Assembly: GCF_040869045.1 (NCBI RefSeq)
Contig: NC_090319.1
Coordinates: 395,823,601 to 395,887,600 of the forward strand
Direction: 5' to 3'
Source of the DNA: Eurosta solidaginis
Taxonomy: Eukaryota > Arthropoda > Insecta > Diptera > Tephritidae
DNA length: 64,000 nt
A program made the position numbers and the translations under genes. This document shows, piece by piece, positions 32,831 to 46,000 of the stretch. The notes below the pieces were generated by a model. That model was not told the DNA's origin and searched no databases. It was given only the letters and a program-made list of their open reading frames with translations. How positions within the stretch are numbered: position 1 is the stretch's first letter; each line of letters opens with the position of its first letter.

Positions 32831-33940
32831 TGTTTAACTAAAATAAAAACACTTTGTCCACTACATTTTGCTGCCTATTCCTTCGATGTAAAAGTAGAAA
32901 AGCTTTTATTGTGTATAGGAGCTTTTATTTTTTATGCACTGAATTAGGAATTCCATGCTTCTCATCGTGAAGTAGGGAAAACAAAAACTATTGCCATCTG
33001 CATATCCATGTTAACTCACGTTACATTGGAAACAAAATTTTACTTTATATTTTCCATTTGCAAATAGAATTGAATTATCAGTACATCCAACTAGATGAGT
33101 TTTATTGAAAGTGCTCATTTTTATGAATTAGTTAATTAAAAGAAAAAATTAAGAAAATCTCTTGGTCACTCACGCTACAATTTTTTATGAAGGACATTCG
33201 GCAAATCCAAAATTTTTGAAGTGGCTCCCTTTAGCTAAATTTTATTAATCGGACTTTAGGAACAATATGACACAATTTTCAGACAGTGGCATGTTTTTAA
33301 TGTAACTTATATATATTGTAAATCAAAAACAAGCGAAACAGTTTTTGGTTTTTATTTTTCTTCGCTGCGAAATCTCCCCATAAATAATATGCAGTTGTTT
33401 TTTTTTTTTTTTAGCATTTATTTTCAATATATGAAATACCGTTTTTAGAGCATATTTTTATATTATATTTTACAGTATATAGCGATTATTTCGTTCGCTT
33501 TAAACACTTTGACACATATTTTAGGTTGCCCTGCTCCTACAATTATTTTGTCTAAAAAATTACGTCATGGTCTATCCTTTAACACCGATTTACATTTTCT
33601 GCAAGCAATGACAAGCTTTTTAATTAGTTTTCTTCGGTTTCGAAAACTTTATGAATTGTAGATTCGTTGGTAAAGCACAAACGGGACGATGTGTTTGTAT
33701 CTATGAAAAAGTATTCTCAAGAAAACATTTTTTCCTACAAACAAATACGTACATATGTATATACATATACAAATGTAGTATATATATAGATTTTTTACAA
33801 TAAATAGATACATATGTACATAACTTATCTGGAGAAAGATGTGAAACAGTTTTTTCGTTTGCTCCATCCGCATCACAACAAAACGGGGAAACGTACCAAG
33901 TGATTTGTGAATAATTTTCCATAAATGAACGATTTTTATA
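32831..33940. other. AT-rich upstream region of the receptor gene
   Basis: No coding feature. T-runs at 33397-33412. Promoter and 5' UTR of the glutamate receptor should lie here, but I see no clear TATA or initiator element. Confidence 0.4.
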
Positions 33941-34082
33941 ATGAATTTTGAAAGTGGTGCTGTGATATTTTTTGTATTCCTGATCTATAAATGCAACTGC
34001 ATATCGCAATACAGCCACTACCCGATTAGTGTCGTGAAATACGAAAGCGATGGAAAGGGCGCAGCTGACACCATACCAATTG
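33941..34082 (+). CDS. glutamate receptor exon 1 (start, signal peptide)
   Basis: ATG 33941; donor GTACGT at 34083. 47 codons plus one base; hydrophobic core AVIFFVFLIY then mature start about residue 20-25. The minus-strand frame 33701-34279 over it is a shadow. Confidence 0.85.
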
Positions 34083-37000
34083 GTACGTAATAAGGCAGAA
34101 TGCATAAGTGTCATCTGCAGATCACTCTGGTGGCCAAAGCAATAGAAACGCCTAGGCCAGGCGGCCGTTAATGTAAAGCCTTTGCAGGAAATAACAAAAA
34201 ATCTATGAGTTGCGTATAATCCCACCCATTTACTGGATGAAAGCTTATTACAAAAAAATATAATTATACATATGTACATATGTATCTATTTCAGGCAAAT
34301 GTTTGTGATGTTGCTCATTTTTTTTTTTTCCATACAATGGACGAACAAATTCTCGAAATTAAAGGGTTGTTGATAGGGTCTTGAAACTTACATATAGTTA
34401 AAGTCGAATTGAATGAGCTACAAAAAACTTACTTAATTTGTGCTTAAGCTTTTAAACGGCCGTCCAACAAGGTGCGCCAATAACTTCTTCTCTGGTTGAA
34501 CTGGCACCAATGTGTCACACCAAGGGAATTTAAATGATGCTTCACCTGGTCCTTCCATCGGAGTAGGGGCTGCCCCTTTCCTCTGCTTCCATAGGCAGGT
34601 TACGATAAAAATACTTTCTGAGCCAGATCATGATCTTTAATTCGCATAACAGGGCCTAGCCAGAGAAGCCGCTGTGTTTTAATTCGCTGGACTATGTTGA
34701 TGTATGCGTAAACCTCGTACAGCTCATCAAAATCTCTTTCGGTACTCACCGTCGCCAACGCGTAGAGGTCTGTAAATCTCTCGAAGAAGTTTTCTCTCGA
34801 ACACTCTCAGAGCCGCCTCATCTGATGTCATGGTCCATGCTTCTGCACCATATAGCAGGACAGTTACGATAAGTGACTTGTAGAGAGAAAAGTCTTTATT
34901 TATTTTAATTCTACTAGTATAAGTACAAAAATAATAAATTCTTCTTCTTGTGTATATTAAAATTGATTGTAGGCCTAATTACTGACCAACGAACCGAGGA
35001 AATGGATATTGTCTTTGATCATGCAATTGAACTGGCTAACACCCAACTCGAAACTCCGCTCAAAGCTCTTAAGGAAGTAATAAACTATGGTGACTCATTT
35101 CAGGCGTATGGGGTGATGTGCAAACTTTTACAGGTAATTTGGTATACATATCGCACACTAACTACAAAAGAGTCACAACTTGAAAAAATTTAAATGTTCA
35201 GGAGAGAAGAAAAACGGTTTATGTGAAAACGTCTGTAATGTTATACTGAAAGCCAGTTTTACCAAGAAGGATACCTTCATATAAAATGAATTGACGAAAT
35301 TTTGTTGTAATTATTTGTTTACGGACAAAATATATAACAATTTTGAATTATGACTATTTCTGAGAAAACTTACTACTCGTACATTCACAATTATTTCATC
35401 AAAAAAGGCACATTTCACAATAATACAAGCAACTTTACTCACTCTTTACGTATAAAAAGACACAATTTTAATTAATACACAACAAAGTTAAAAGTTTTTT
35501 GCAACAAGATAGTCAGAATTTAAAATAATACACTTTATGCGTAAAAAAACTGTTCACTTGTTCTTAAGCAGATTGACACAACTAAAAATAGTACTCTTTA
35601 GTTGATAGAGCGCAAGCGATGCAATCAACACCAAAACTGACATAACGGTAATTTTCCAGTTAAAGAAGAAAATAATGACAACGAAATTTAAGGGGCAGTT
35701 AGAGATGTGTACTGTGAATTGGTTTATGGAAAAAAACCGATTTTGAAAAATTTTAAGTTGTGACTCTTTTGTAGTTAGTGTGCGATATATTTTGTTATAA
35801 GTACAATTAATATACATTTTTTAGAACGGCGTTGGTGGAATCTTTGGTCCTTCTTCTCGTCACAGTGCCAAGCACTTGACTACCATTTGTGACGCCAAAG
35901 ATATACCGTATTTCTTTTCAGAAATGAACGATAATTCGGAAGCTTTTAATTTATACCCACATCCTCTCGATTTTTCAAAGGCATTATATTTTTTACTTTC
36001 TGCTTACGAATGGTCACGTTTCATATTTCTATATGAATCCGGTAAGTGAAAATATTATGCTACTTACGCCAGAAACAACGCAACAAACGTATTGATAAAA
36101 CTTGTATAGATATGAAATTTACTAGAGCTGTGATACTCTCCTTTTGATGAACAAATTTCATAATATTTCACAGTCGAGTATCTAATATAAGGATTCAACC
36201 TCGGAATTTGTGATAAGAAGCTGGAAAATTACATACGCCTTATTTTGGTGTTGTAAAGGTGGATTTAAAAATCACAATATATAGGGGGTGAGCGTATAAG
36301 GATATTTGAGATCACAGGTGGCTTACTCGCGTTTTGCGCTGAGTAAAAAGTTGTACATCATTATTACAAAATTTGGGTGAATTCGATCCAATTATCGTTA
36401 GTCTATCAGTTTAGTTAGTTTTAGTTTCTAATTTAGAGAGCCAAAATAAAAGCGTATGCAAATTCCAACTTCTTATCTGAAATTCAGAAATTGCATAAAG
36501 CTAAGGCCACACTAAGCGACGCGACATTTTTCGGCAGCGTCGCTTCACTTTTTTGTCTATTCGATTGACATTGCCGCTCATGGCCGCGCCGCACAGTGCT
36601 TCTGCCGCTAGATGTGAATTGCTCCATAAGCATACATGCAAAAACTTTTTTGCCACGCAGTGTAGTGCAGTTCAATGTGTCCTTAGCTTAAAAATTACAC
36701 CCCTAAATATTTATATGAGAATGTGGTCAAAAAGCATAACAACACAACTGTGGTTTTGACGTTTTCCAGTAGCATTGTGGATATCATTGTTTACTATATA
36801 GTTTGGCAGCTTAAGTAGAGGTTATGTTGCGAATAGAGTGGAAGGCAGTGGACTAGGCAGTCGAATGTCATATAATGAAGGAATGGTGTTCGGAGATTTT
36901 TCAAAGTTAAAAAAAAAATGATAAAAGCTTTAATATAAATAAAACTATTGTTTTAATAACAACAAAAACGCCATATATATTCTGTATACATAAATTTGTA

Positions 37001-40000
37001 AGGATTATCTCACTTTAAAATTTGAATTAAATAATCTAAAGTTTTGTTTTGAAACTGAGTCGAGAACTGTGCGTGTGAATGTGCGAATTTTCACCGATCA
37101 GCTGTTAGTTGCGCTACTTGGTAAAATTTACAATGGTGGATATGGTATGGTACACAATTTCCAAGAGAGAGTTTTAAAGATCTACGAAGACGCTCAAGAA
37201 ATTACCTTGAAGTTATTTATACCAAAATACATATGGGGTATTCCATCCCATTTCGACCAATTTTGAACCCGACCCCTTTAGAATTGGCTGAAATTTTTTC
37301 TTCTTTTTCTAGCTTACGAAAGACGTTTTTCAGAAGTTTTTCAAATTTTTTCATCCAACTCAAAAAAAGTTATGAATTTAAAAAAAAAACACCGTTTTTG
37401 TTTTCAAAATGCTATAACTTTTTCAAAAATTGACCGTTTGGGATCTTTTTTTTTTTAAATTTGTTTTCGGAAGAAATTCAAAAAAATAAAAAAAAATTTT
37501 TTTTGTTGTAATTTTTCAGTTTTTCGAGATTTTTCTCATAAAAAACTTCAATCAATTCTGCAATCATCCCCACTAATCCCGAAGTGGGCCGAGAATTTTT
37601 TTTTATTTAATTGAAAAAAAAAAAACTTTAAAATTTTTTTTTGTATTTTTTCCGAAAAGTAAATTTAACAACATATTTAAAAAAAAAAATGATCCCAAAT
37701 GGTAAATTTTTGAAAAAGTTATAGCATTTTGTAAACAAAAACGGTGTTTTTTTAAAAATTCATAACTTATTTTGAGTTGGATGAAAAAATTTCAAAAACT
37801 TCTGAAAAACGTCTTTCGTAAGCTAGAAAAAGAAGAAAAACTTTCAGCCAATTCTAAAGTGGTCGGGTTCAAAATTGGTCGAAATGGGATGGAATACCCC
37901 ATATGTATTTTATTTTTTATTCATTTTCTTTCTAAAACTGCTTCAGAGATTCGCTCTGCATGCCTCAATTGAAGCATGCTTTGATTTCTTGAGTATTTCT
38001 TCCTTGCCCAGAGTCCAAGCAATGCTTACAGACTTAAAGTTGAACGTTTTCTTGTGATCTGGATACAGTGCTTTAAATTAAAACATTATAAAAGAAATGA
38101 AACGACGCATACAAGAGAACCACGACAAAGGTCGTTTTGAAAAGAAGCGAAATCCGCGTCACGTTATTTATGGACCGCCCCATATGAAATCGAATATGGG
38201 GACTACAACCATGACCACAACTCTATTTCGCAAAAAATGAAGTTGTGCTGCTATCCTTTGTGACAACAAGATCTATTCGCAAAAGTTTAATTGTTATTAT
38301 ATACATACAAACTTTCTTTTACGGTTGCGCTAGTTGAGTATCTGAATTTACTAAATGGTCTAATGTCATTTTATGGTAATAACGGCCCAACAATAACGGT
38401 TTTGCGATACGATATTGAACTGAATGGCAATTATAAGAGCGTTTTAAGACGTGTGAGTAAATCAGGAGATAACCGAATTGTAGTTGTTGGCTCAACTGAC
38501 ACGATGCCGGAGCTTTTACGCCAGGTAAGTAAACTTTATGCCTTTTATACATACATACGCTTAATTGCAAAACAATATAGAAACAGTATCCATAATTAAT
38601 ATTTGGCGCTTAACCGACTAGGCAAAATTTTCTGTTGCGTAGCAAGTTCTCCAGCTGCATCTTTTAACTCACTCAAAGTCTCCCCACCCAACAAACATTT
38701 AGGTTAGGAAACGATTACCCAGCCAGCATTTTTTGAAAATTTTGATCAAAAAATATTCAAATATCATACCGCAAGATGATTAAAAACGTTCAAATTTAAA
38801 AGCAATTTCTGTTCGAAAATTAATGTATCGTCAGGAGAAAAATGTACCATAATGTAATTATTCTTGAATAATCATTTATGATTCATATATCGAAACGCTT
38901 CTTGTTCATATTTGATATCATTGTAAAATTAAGCTTTAATAGTTTTAGAGTAATATTTGATTGCTTTTCACAGTCGTTTTCTGATCATATTCGTGACCAT
39001 ATTTCAATCGGATTGGTTGAGATTTTTGAATAATTTTTGAATGCAATTATCATGTATTTATTCTTCATATCTCATTCAAAATAAGATACTGCATAATAAT
39101 CTTATTTCATCAGGGGGGAAAGCCAGGGCCGGCTCTACCATATACGCGAACTACGCGACCGCCTAGGGCACCAAGTTCTAGGGGGCACCAAATTCGATAA
39201 ACATTTTTGTACTAAAAATCCTTTCTGCATTAAAAAAATTTCTTTTTACCTTAGTTATATTTTACAACACAACTTATCTGGTCTCATGCCCAATTTAGTA
39301 ATTCGTTGACGATACCAATGTCGGTTGTGAGTGGCGAGCGTAGCTTTTCGAAACTGAAATTAATCAAAACGTACTTGCGTTCGGCCATGACTCAAGAAAG
39401 GCTTGTCGGTTTAGCATTGCTATCAATAGAGCAGGAAATTGCGCAAAAATTAGATTTAAGTGAAATTATATCAACTTTCTCTTTGTTGAAGGCGCGGAAA
39501 ATGAAGTTGTAGTAAACTCTAAGATAATTAAAAATACTTTTGTGTTATATATTCGTTCTTTTGTTGAAAAAAAAATATATTTAATATGCAAAAGAAATAT
39601 TTTTTTGTTTTATTGACGCTAAGTTTGAATTTAGTATCACAACGGACCTTCGTGTTGTCCAAGTGAGCTATCCTTATCAGGGTAGCTACCACCTTAACCT
39701 AAGTTTGAATTTAATATTTCTGATCTCTAATTTTCTGATGTCCAATTTCTTTCTATAAATACGGCAGGAAGGGCCGCAAATAATAACTCGCCTAGGGCCC
39801 CAAATTCTCTTGAGCCAGCCCTGGGGAAAGCATGCGGATGTGAGCTATTTGAACCATAGGTCACTCGCAAACAAACTTGCGACTACAACATCCAACATCA
39901 GCATTATTGTCTGCATCTTAGAATACGGATACGATACGGGATGTTGAAGCCGTATCCAGGAATGTCAAGATAGTTTCACTTACCTGGGGTTCAAATAGCT

Positions 40001-43000
40001 GACAACCTTTGTATTGTCCAATCATTATGTATTTCCTGGGAAGCCAAAGGTGGAGAAATGGTTGGAGAAATCTTCGGTCACAAGCATCATTACATTATTT
40101 TTTGTCTTGAAGAATATCTTTTCCATAAATAATAAAATTTTTAAATATTTTTTCTTAGCTTCGTGATTGAAAAATATGTGTATGTGAAAAAAATAAGATT
40201 TGTACTGAAAAGTAAAATTTCAACAAGTATAAATTCATTATTAAGTCAATAAATATATTCATAAAAGATTCAGAAAGCTGAATGAAAAATGATTATAAAT
40301 TTATGGGTAGAAGGCGAATCTAATTCTAATGTATTTCTCTAAGGTAGAAGGTTAGAGGACGATTTGCGAAACTGTCGCGAATTATAGCATTCTCGACAAA
40401 AAGGGGACTTCGTTCTCGAAATCAAGAAAAGGGTTAGAATTCTGATCGAATTCTAACGTCAATTTTTAATCAGTTTCTAATGAGAATTTTGAAGTGATGC
40501 GTAATTAAGTTCAATTATTTAAAATCAGCGGAATTTCATTTGTTTCATTATATCAAATAATTTTATTTGGTTATAAGCTTATGTATTAAGGATAAACATA
40601 TTTCAAAGACTTTTTCTATTATACTAAATTAAAACCGTACTTAAAGATTGAGCTCAGCGTTGAATGAGGATAATCAATAATCTGCTCGCTTTCCTTTTTT
40701 AAATTTTTTTGATTGATTTTAACTTACTAGTATTTATTGTTATAAATAAAAAACTTATTTCGCAACTTATAATATTTCCAAAGAACTTTTCACTATTTTT
40801 ATTTTGTTTGTATAACACTAAGGATGAGTGATCATGTCGTGCAAATAATCGATAACTGTGACAATGATCATAACATCGCATTTCTAGTCTTATTCGAATC
40901 GTTTCACAGTCGAATTCTAACCTAGTTCTCTAATCTTGTTTTCGAATCGAAATGCATTAGAGAACTACATAAGAATTCTAATGTAAAACTACAATATTTC
41001 TCTAACGTTAGAAACTGTGTTTGCTGGGCATACGCCTTCTGCCAAATGAGGGATAGGAATATATTCTGGGCCGGAGAAGTCTTGTCGGAGTGGTTTGGCT
41101 AGACTTTGCTAGGCTGTCGCCATCTCACATTTGCTCACAACCAAACGAATAAACGGATGTGCAGTGGTTTCGTAGAGGATACTTGGCCACAAGCGTCCGA
41201 AAGTTGTAAGCCCCTGGTGAACAGCAATCATTATTCTATATACGCCTCAATCCTCTACTCTAAGTATAAATATATACTAGAATTGAAAATAATTGCACAA
41301 CTACTGGGAGAACTCACTATGTGTGTCAGACTTATGGCGACTTGAAATACTCTGCAAAACGAAAAAAAAAATATTTATTTAACAATGGGATTCGTCTGCA
41401 ACCTCATTTGCGTTTACATATGTTTTGGTGTTTCAGCACTCAAATATGTTTGTTGTTGGTGTTTCAGCACTCAATATATCTACTGTAAGCAGTCTGTCTG
41501 TGACAAATTCTTTCCATGGTTTACACAAACAAAGTCGTAAATATTGCATATCCTGAGACGTTATGTTTCACTACGTAATTTTCACTTTCTGGCAACCATT
41601 ACCTACCCACTACCTCATCTAATTATAATACTGGTTAAAAAAATTTTAAAGCCTTGAAAATAGCTCCAATAGATTCTTGGTTTACTTGAATAAATACATC
41701 ATTATTCCATTGCATTCCAGGCGCAACAGGTTGGAATTATAAATGAAGATTACAAGTACATTATAGGCAATTTGGACTTTCACTCTTTTGATCTTGAAGA
41801 GTATAAATACACCGAGGCGAACATAACAAGTTTTAGAATGTTTTCCCCAGAGCAAACAGTCATTCAAGGGATTACAGACAAAATGGGATACAATTCTGCC
41901 GCAGAAGATCTGCGAAATGGTGAGTTATTTACATACATACTATAGTTCATGGACCTGAGAGCTTACGAAATATTTCTGCACACCGTGTGGCAAATCAACA
42001 TCATATTTGTTATCCCAGTCAAATTTAATATGCACGTGAAACTAAATATTTTATATAGAATGATGAGCGACAACGCATAGATTTTAAAATAGCAACAAAG
42101 TTATTACTAATTATACACTGAAAGAAATGGTGCTAGTAAAATCAACAATTCGGTTCTGTTGTTCTAGACTTAACGGAGATTCGGTGAAATTGATAGAATT
42201 ACGGTTAATTCGACCGACTTGTTGCAAAAGTTTTGTTTGAACGAACGGGATTTTTCCAAAGTTAGTAACATTTTGTTCAAGTTTTTAGGAATTTTCACTT
42301 ACGCGAACGAATTTAATAAGATAATAAAAAAATCCTTTTTTAATGTTGTATTTTCCGACAACATAAAAGTTTGAGTTGTTTTGGAATCGTTTCAATTTAA
42401 AGTGTTACGAAAATTAAACTTTCCGAATTACGTGTAAAGTTACTCCAGTGGTGAATTACCTTACTAGCGATTTGATTCTTTACTTTTCTATATCTTACAA
42501 GTTCTCTATTTAAAATGTTATGTCAAACATTCATACAACATTTGTGACTACCATTTTCATTTCTATTTGCAAAGTGAAGTTCAAAACTATAAATTAAATA
42601 AATTATAAAATATAAAATTTGGTGAAAATGCGTTTAATAAAACAAAATAATAAAGTGTATAATGTTTAATGTGTGCCAGCATATTTGATGTAAGCCCAAT
42701 TGACGTTCGGTTAGTAAGTGCCACCGTGGTGTGATGGTAGCGTGCTCCGGCTGCCGCACCGTATGCCCTGGTTTCGTACCCCGGACAAAGCAACATCAAA
42801 ATTTTTGAAATAAGGTTTTTCAATTAGAAGACAATTTTTCTAAGCGGGGTCGCCCCTCGGCAGTGTTTAGCCAGCGCTCCGAGTGTATTTCTGCCATGAA
42901 AAGCTCTCAGTGAAAACTCATCTGCCTCGCAGATGCCGTTCGGAGTCGGCATAAAACATGTAGGTCCCGTCCGGCCAATTTGTAGGGAAAATCAGGAGGA

Positions 43001-46000
43001 CCATGACGCAAATTGGAAGAAAAGCTCGGCCTTATATCTCCTCGGAGGTTATCGCGCCTTTTATTTATTTATTTATATGGCACCATAGGTACTTTCGTAC
43101 AAAGCTGTCGCAACAACTTTTTTTTGTTCATTTGACTACTAAAGCGGTCAATTACGAATCAACGATTTGTGCGCAGTTGATTCAACATCTTGTTGCGATG
43201 GATAAAAATTAACAGAAATTTCGGTTGAATTGACCCGTATTTCGGTTGATTTTACCAGTCTTTTTCTTTCAGTGTAGCCCTCAGTAACCAAAGCTATGGC
43301 GTAGCTAGATCTTCTAGTCATACCTACCTTGCGATATTCGACAACAATTAGGTGCGCCAAGGGACATCAAGTCCCCCTTCATCTGTCTCCCTCCGTCTGC
43401 TACAAAATTCCGATGTCAATAGGAATAGTTTATGGGACAGAGGTTTCTCCATTGCAAAAAAATGAATTGAATTATCCAATGCTGAATGTCAGAGTTAAGA
43501 GAATCAAGTACATTTGTAAGACGAACAGCAACTCAACTTAGGCATTTTTTGCCATAAATGAAAACAAGAATCAAAAGTTTTTATCATTTAACATTACTAT
43601 AGAACGCTAACCGATCCCTGTGTTACAAGTCTTGAGCCACACCAAAATAGGAGCCGCCTATTGGCCTATGAGCAAAACCTGTTTTTGTATACACATTGTC
43701 TCATTCATGATGCAATAAAAGCAGACAGGTGAAGTCGGTTGAACAAATAACAACAATTTGACGGCCTTCATAATCCGGACATGATTTTTAAAGTAGAGAA
43801 AGAGGGAATTTTTGGTACTGTTTTTGTACTATTTTGCTACTTTTTCACTACTCTGCAAACTATTAGACATAAAGACGTTCCAAAATTGGAATGATCGAAA
43901 ATTTGAAAATAAAAATAATTTGCAATTTTGTTTTTAATTTGATAATTATGTAAATTTGAGATATAGAAGCAGTACTAACTATAATATATAATTATGGATA
44001 ATTGTACTTTCAAACAGTTTTCAGATCGTTGATTTGGAAAATTTAACTTTTCCTCAAACGAAGTGAAAATTAAAAAGCCTTATTCCTCAATTAAGTTGAT
44101 TTACATGTACATATATTCGATTTGCGAGTAAAGCTCATTGTTTTTATACAAGGCGTATAGCAAAAATTTTAAAAATTGTAATATGGTTTAAGCAAAAATA
44201 TTTTCTTTTGCTATTCAATAAATAAAGGCGAAAATGCATCCTGCAAGTAATAACAAGTAATAAACCTCTTTTTAAAGATATCAGGTAAATGTTTTACATT
44301 TCACCAGTCTGATTTTTGAGTCATCGTTGCCACAAAACCTCTTACACAATTGAATATCTTTTCGACAAGCTTTTATTTGTGCATGACGTCAGAGCTCGAC
44401 TGAATGAGCCCACCCCCTGAAATTTAAGTAACTTCCCGATAAGCTGCAAGCTTAAAACTTGGACTATAGTTCAGAATCAGATGACAACGCAATTAAAAGA
44501 AAAAAACTCGGCTAGGTGGCATATGGATCGCGATATTCGAAAAATTATGTAATAAATGATGAGCTTCTAATGAAGTTATTTTGCTGATTTGTAAGTTATT
44601 TTCGGTTAAGTAAGGAACCAATTTGCTCCTTACTAAACAAAATGAAGGGGCATTTCCGCAAACGCGTTCGAGGGACGGCTGTACCCCTATTTTAAAATTA
44701 TGTGCTGCACTCCGATTCCAAGCTGACGGCAGCTATCAAAAATGCTGTTGAAATGATTTGAGTGAGGACTACATCTACAGTTTTTAAAGAGGTTTTAGAT
44801 ATTATTCTATATATTATAAAACGCATTTTATTCTATAACAGGATTTCCAGGAGTAGTGGGTTGTATCGATGGGACTCACGTTCGCATAATTTCACCCTCG
44901 TCCAACCTCGGGATGTCGCTCCATAAGGTCAATAACTTGTTCAATGTAATCTTTCGTTGATACCCTATTTTTTCTATATCTAATATATAAAATTCTTCTG
45001 TCACGGTTTTAGAGGCTGAACTCCTCCGAAACGGCTGAACCGATTCTCATGAAATTTTGTGAGAATATTGGGTAGGTCTGAGAATCGGCCAACGTCTACC
45101 TCTTTTTTCGCTACGTGCCTAGGGTCTTGAGATCAAAACGTGGACCCGGGTACCCCTAAAATGTGTTTATACAATATGGATATCAAATGAAAGCTGTTGA
45201 TGAGTGCTATAGTACAGGATAATTTTCATACAACTGGGAGGCTAGGGTCTCGAGATATAGCCCAAAACGAGGACCCGGGTACCCCTAGAATAAGTTTATA
45301 CAATATGGATATCAAATGCAAACTGTTGATGAGTGCTATAGTACAGGATAATTTTCATACAACTGGGAGGCTAGGGTCTCGAGATATAGCCCAAAACGTG
45401 GATCCGGGTACCCCTAGAATGTGGTTATACAATATGGATATCAAATGAAAACTGTTGATGAGTGCTATAGTACAGGATAATTTTCATACAACTGGGAGGC
45501 TAGGGTCTCGAGATATAGCCCAAAACGTGGACCCGGGTACCCCTAGAATGTGTTTATACAATATGGATATGAAATGAAAGCTGTTGATGAGTGCTATAGT
45601 ACAGGATAATTTTCATACCCCTGGGTGACTAGGGTCTCGAGATATTAGCCAAAACGTGGACCCGGGTACCCCTGGAATGTATTTATGAAATATGTATAAC
45701 AAATGAAAGCTGTTGATGAGTGATTTAGTAGAGGATAATTTTCATACCCCTGGGTGACTAGGGTCTGGAGATATAGGCCAAACGTGGACCCGTGAACGCC
45801 TAGTCAATGTTTTTACATTGTGGGTATCAAATTGAAGCTATTGCTGAGTGCTTTAGTACAGGGTAGTTTTCATACCTATTGGTGACTAGGGTCTCGAGAT
45901 ATAGGCCAAACGTGTGGCCGTGAACGCCTAGACAATGTTTTTACATTGTGGGTATCAAATTGAAGCTATTGACGAGTGCTTTAGTACAGGGTAGTTTTCA

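Noticed and set aside
33701..34279. 192-codon minus-strand ORF as a gene
   Set aside because: It is antisense to receptor exon 1, has no recognised motif, and the plus-strand exon has in-phase splicing and a signal peptide.
35554..35817. 87-codon ORF present twice (also 21405-21668) as a conserved small protein
   Set aside because: The identity comes from the duplicated intron piece; the frame overlaps a MITE end and a splice acceptor.
42726..42782. true tRNA gene
   Set aside because: A and B boxes are present but no cloverleaf; the conserved body and T-rich tail identify a SINE.
45197..45448. 83-codon ORF with internal repeats
   Set aside because: Read-through of the 129-bp minisatellite.
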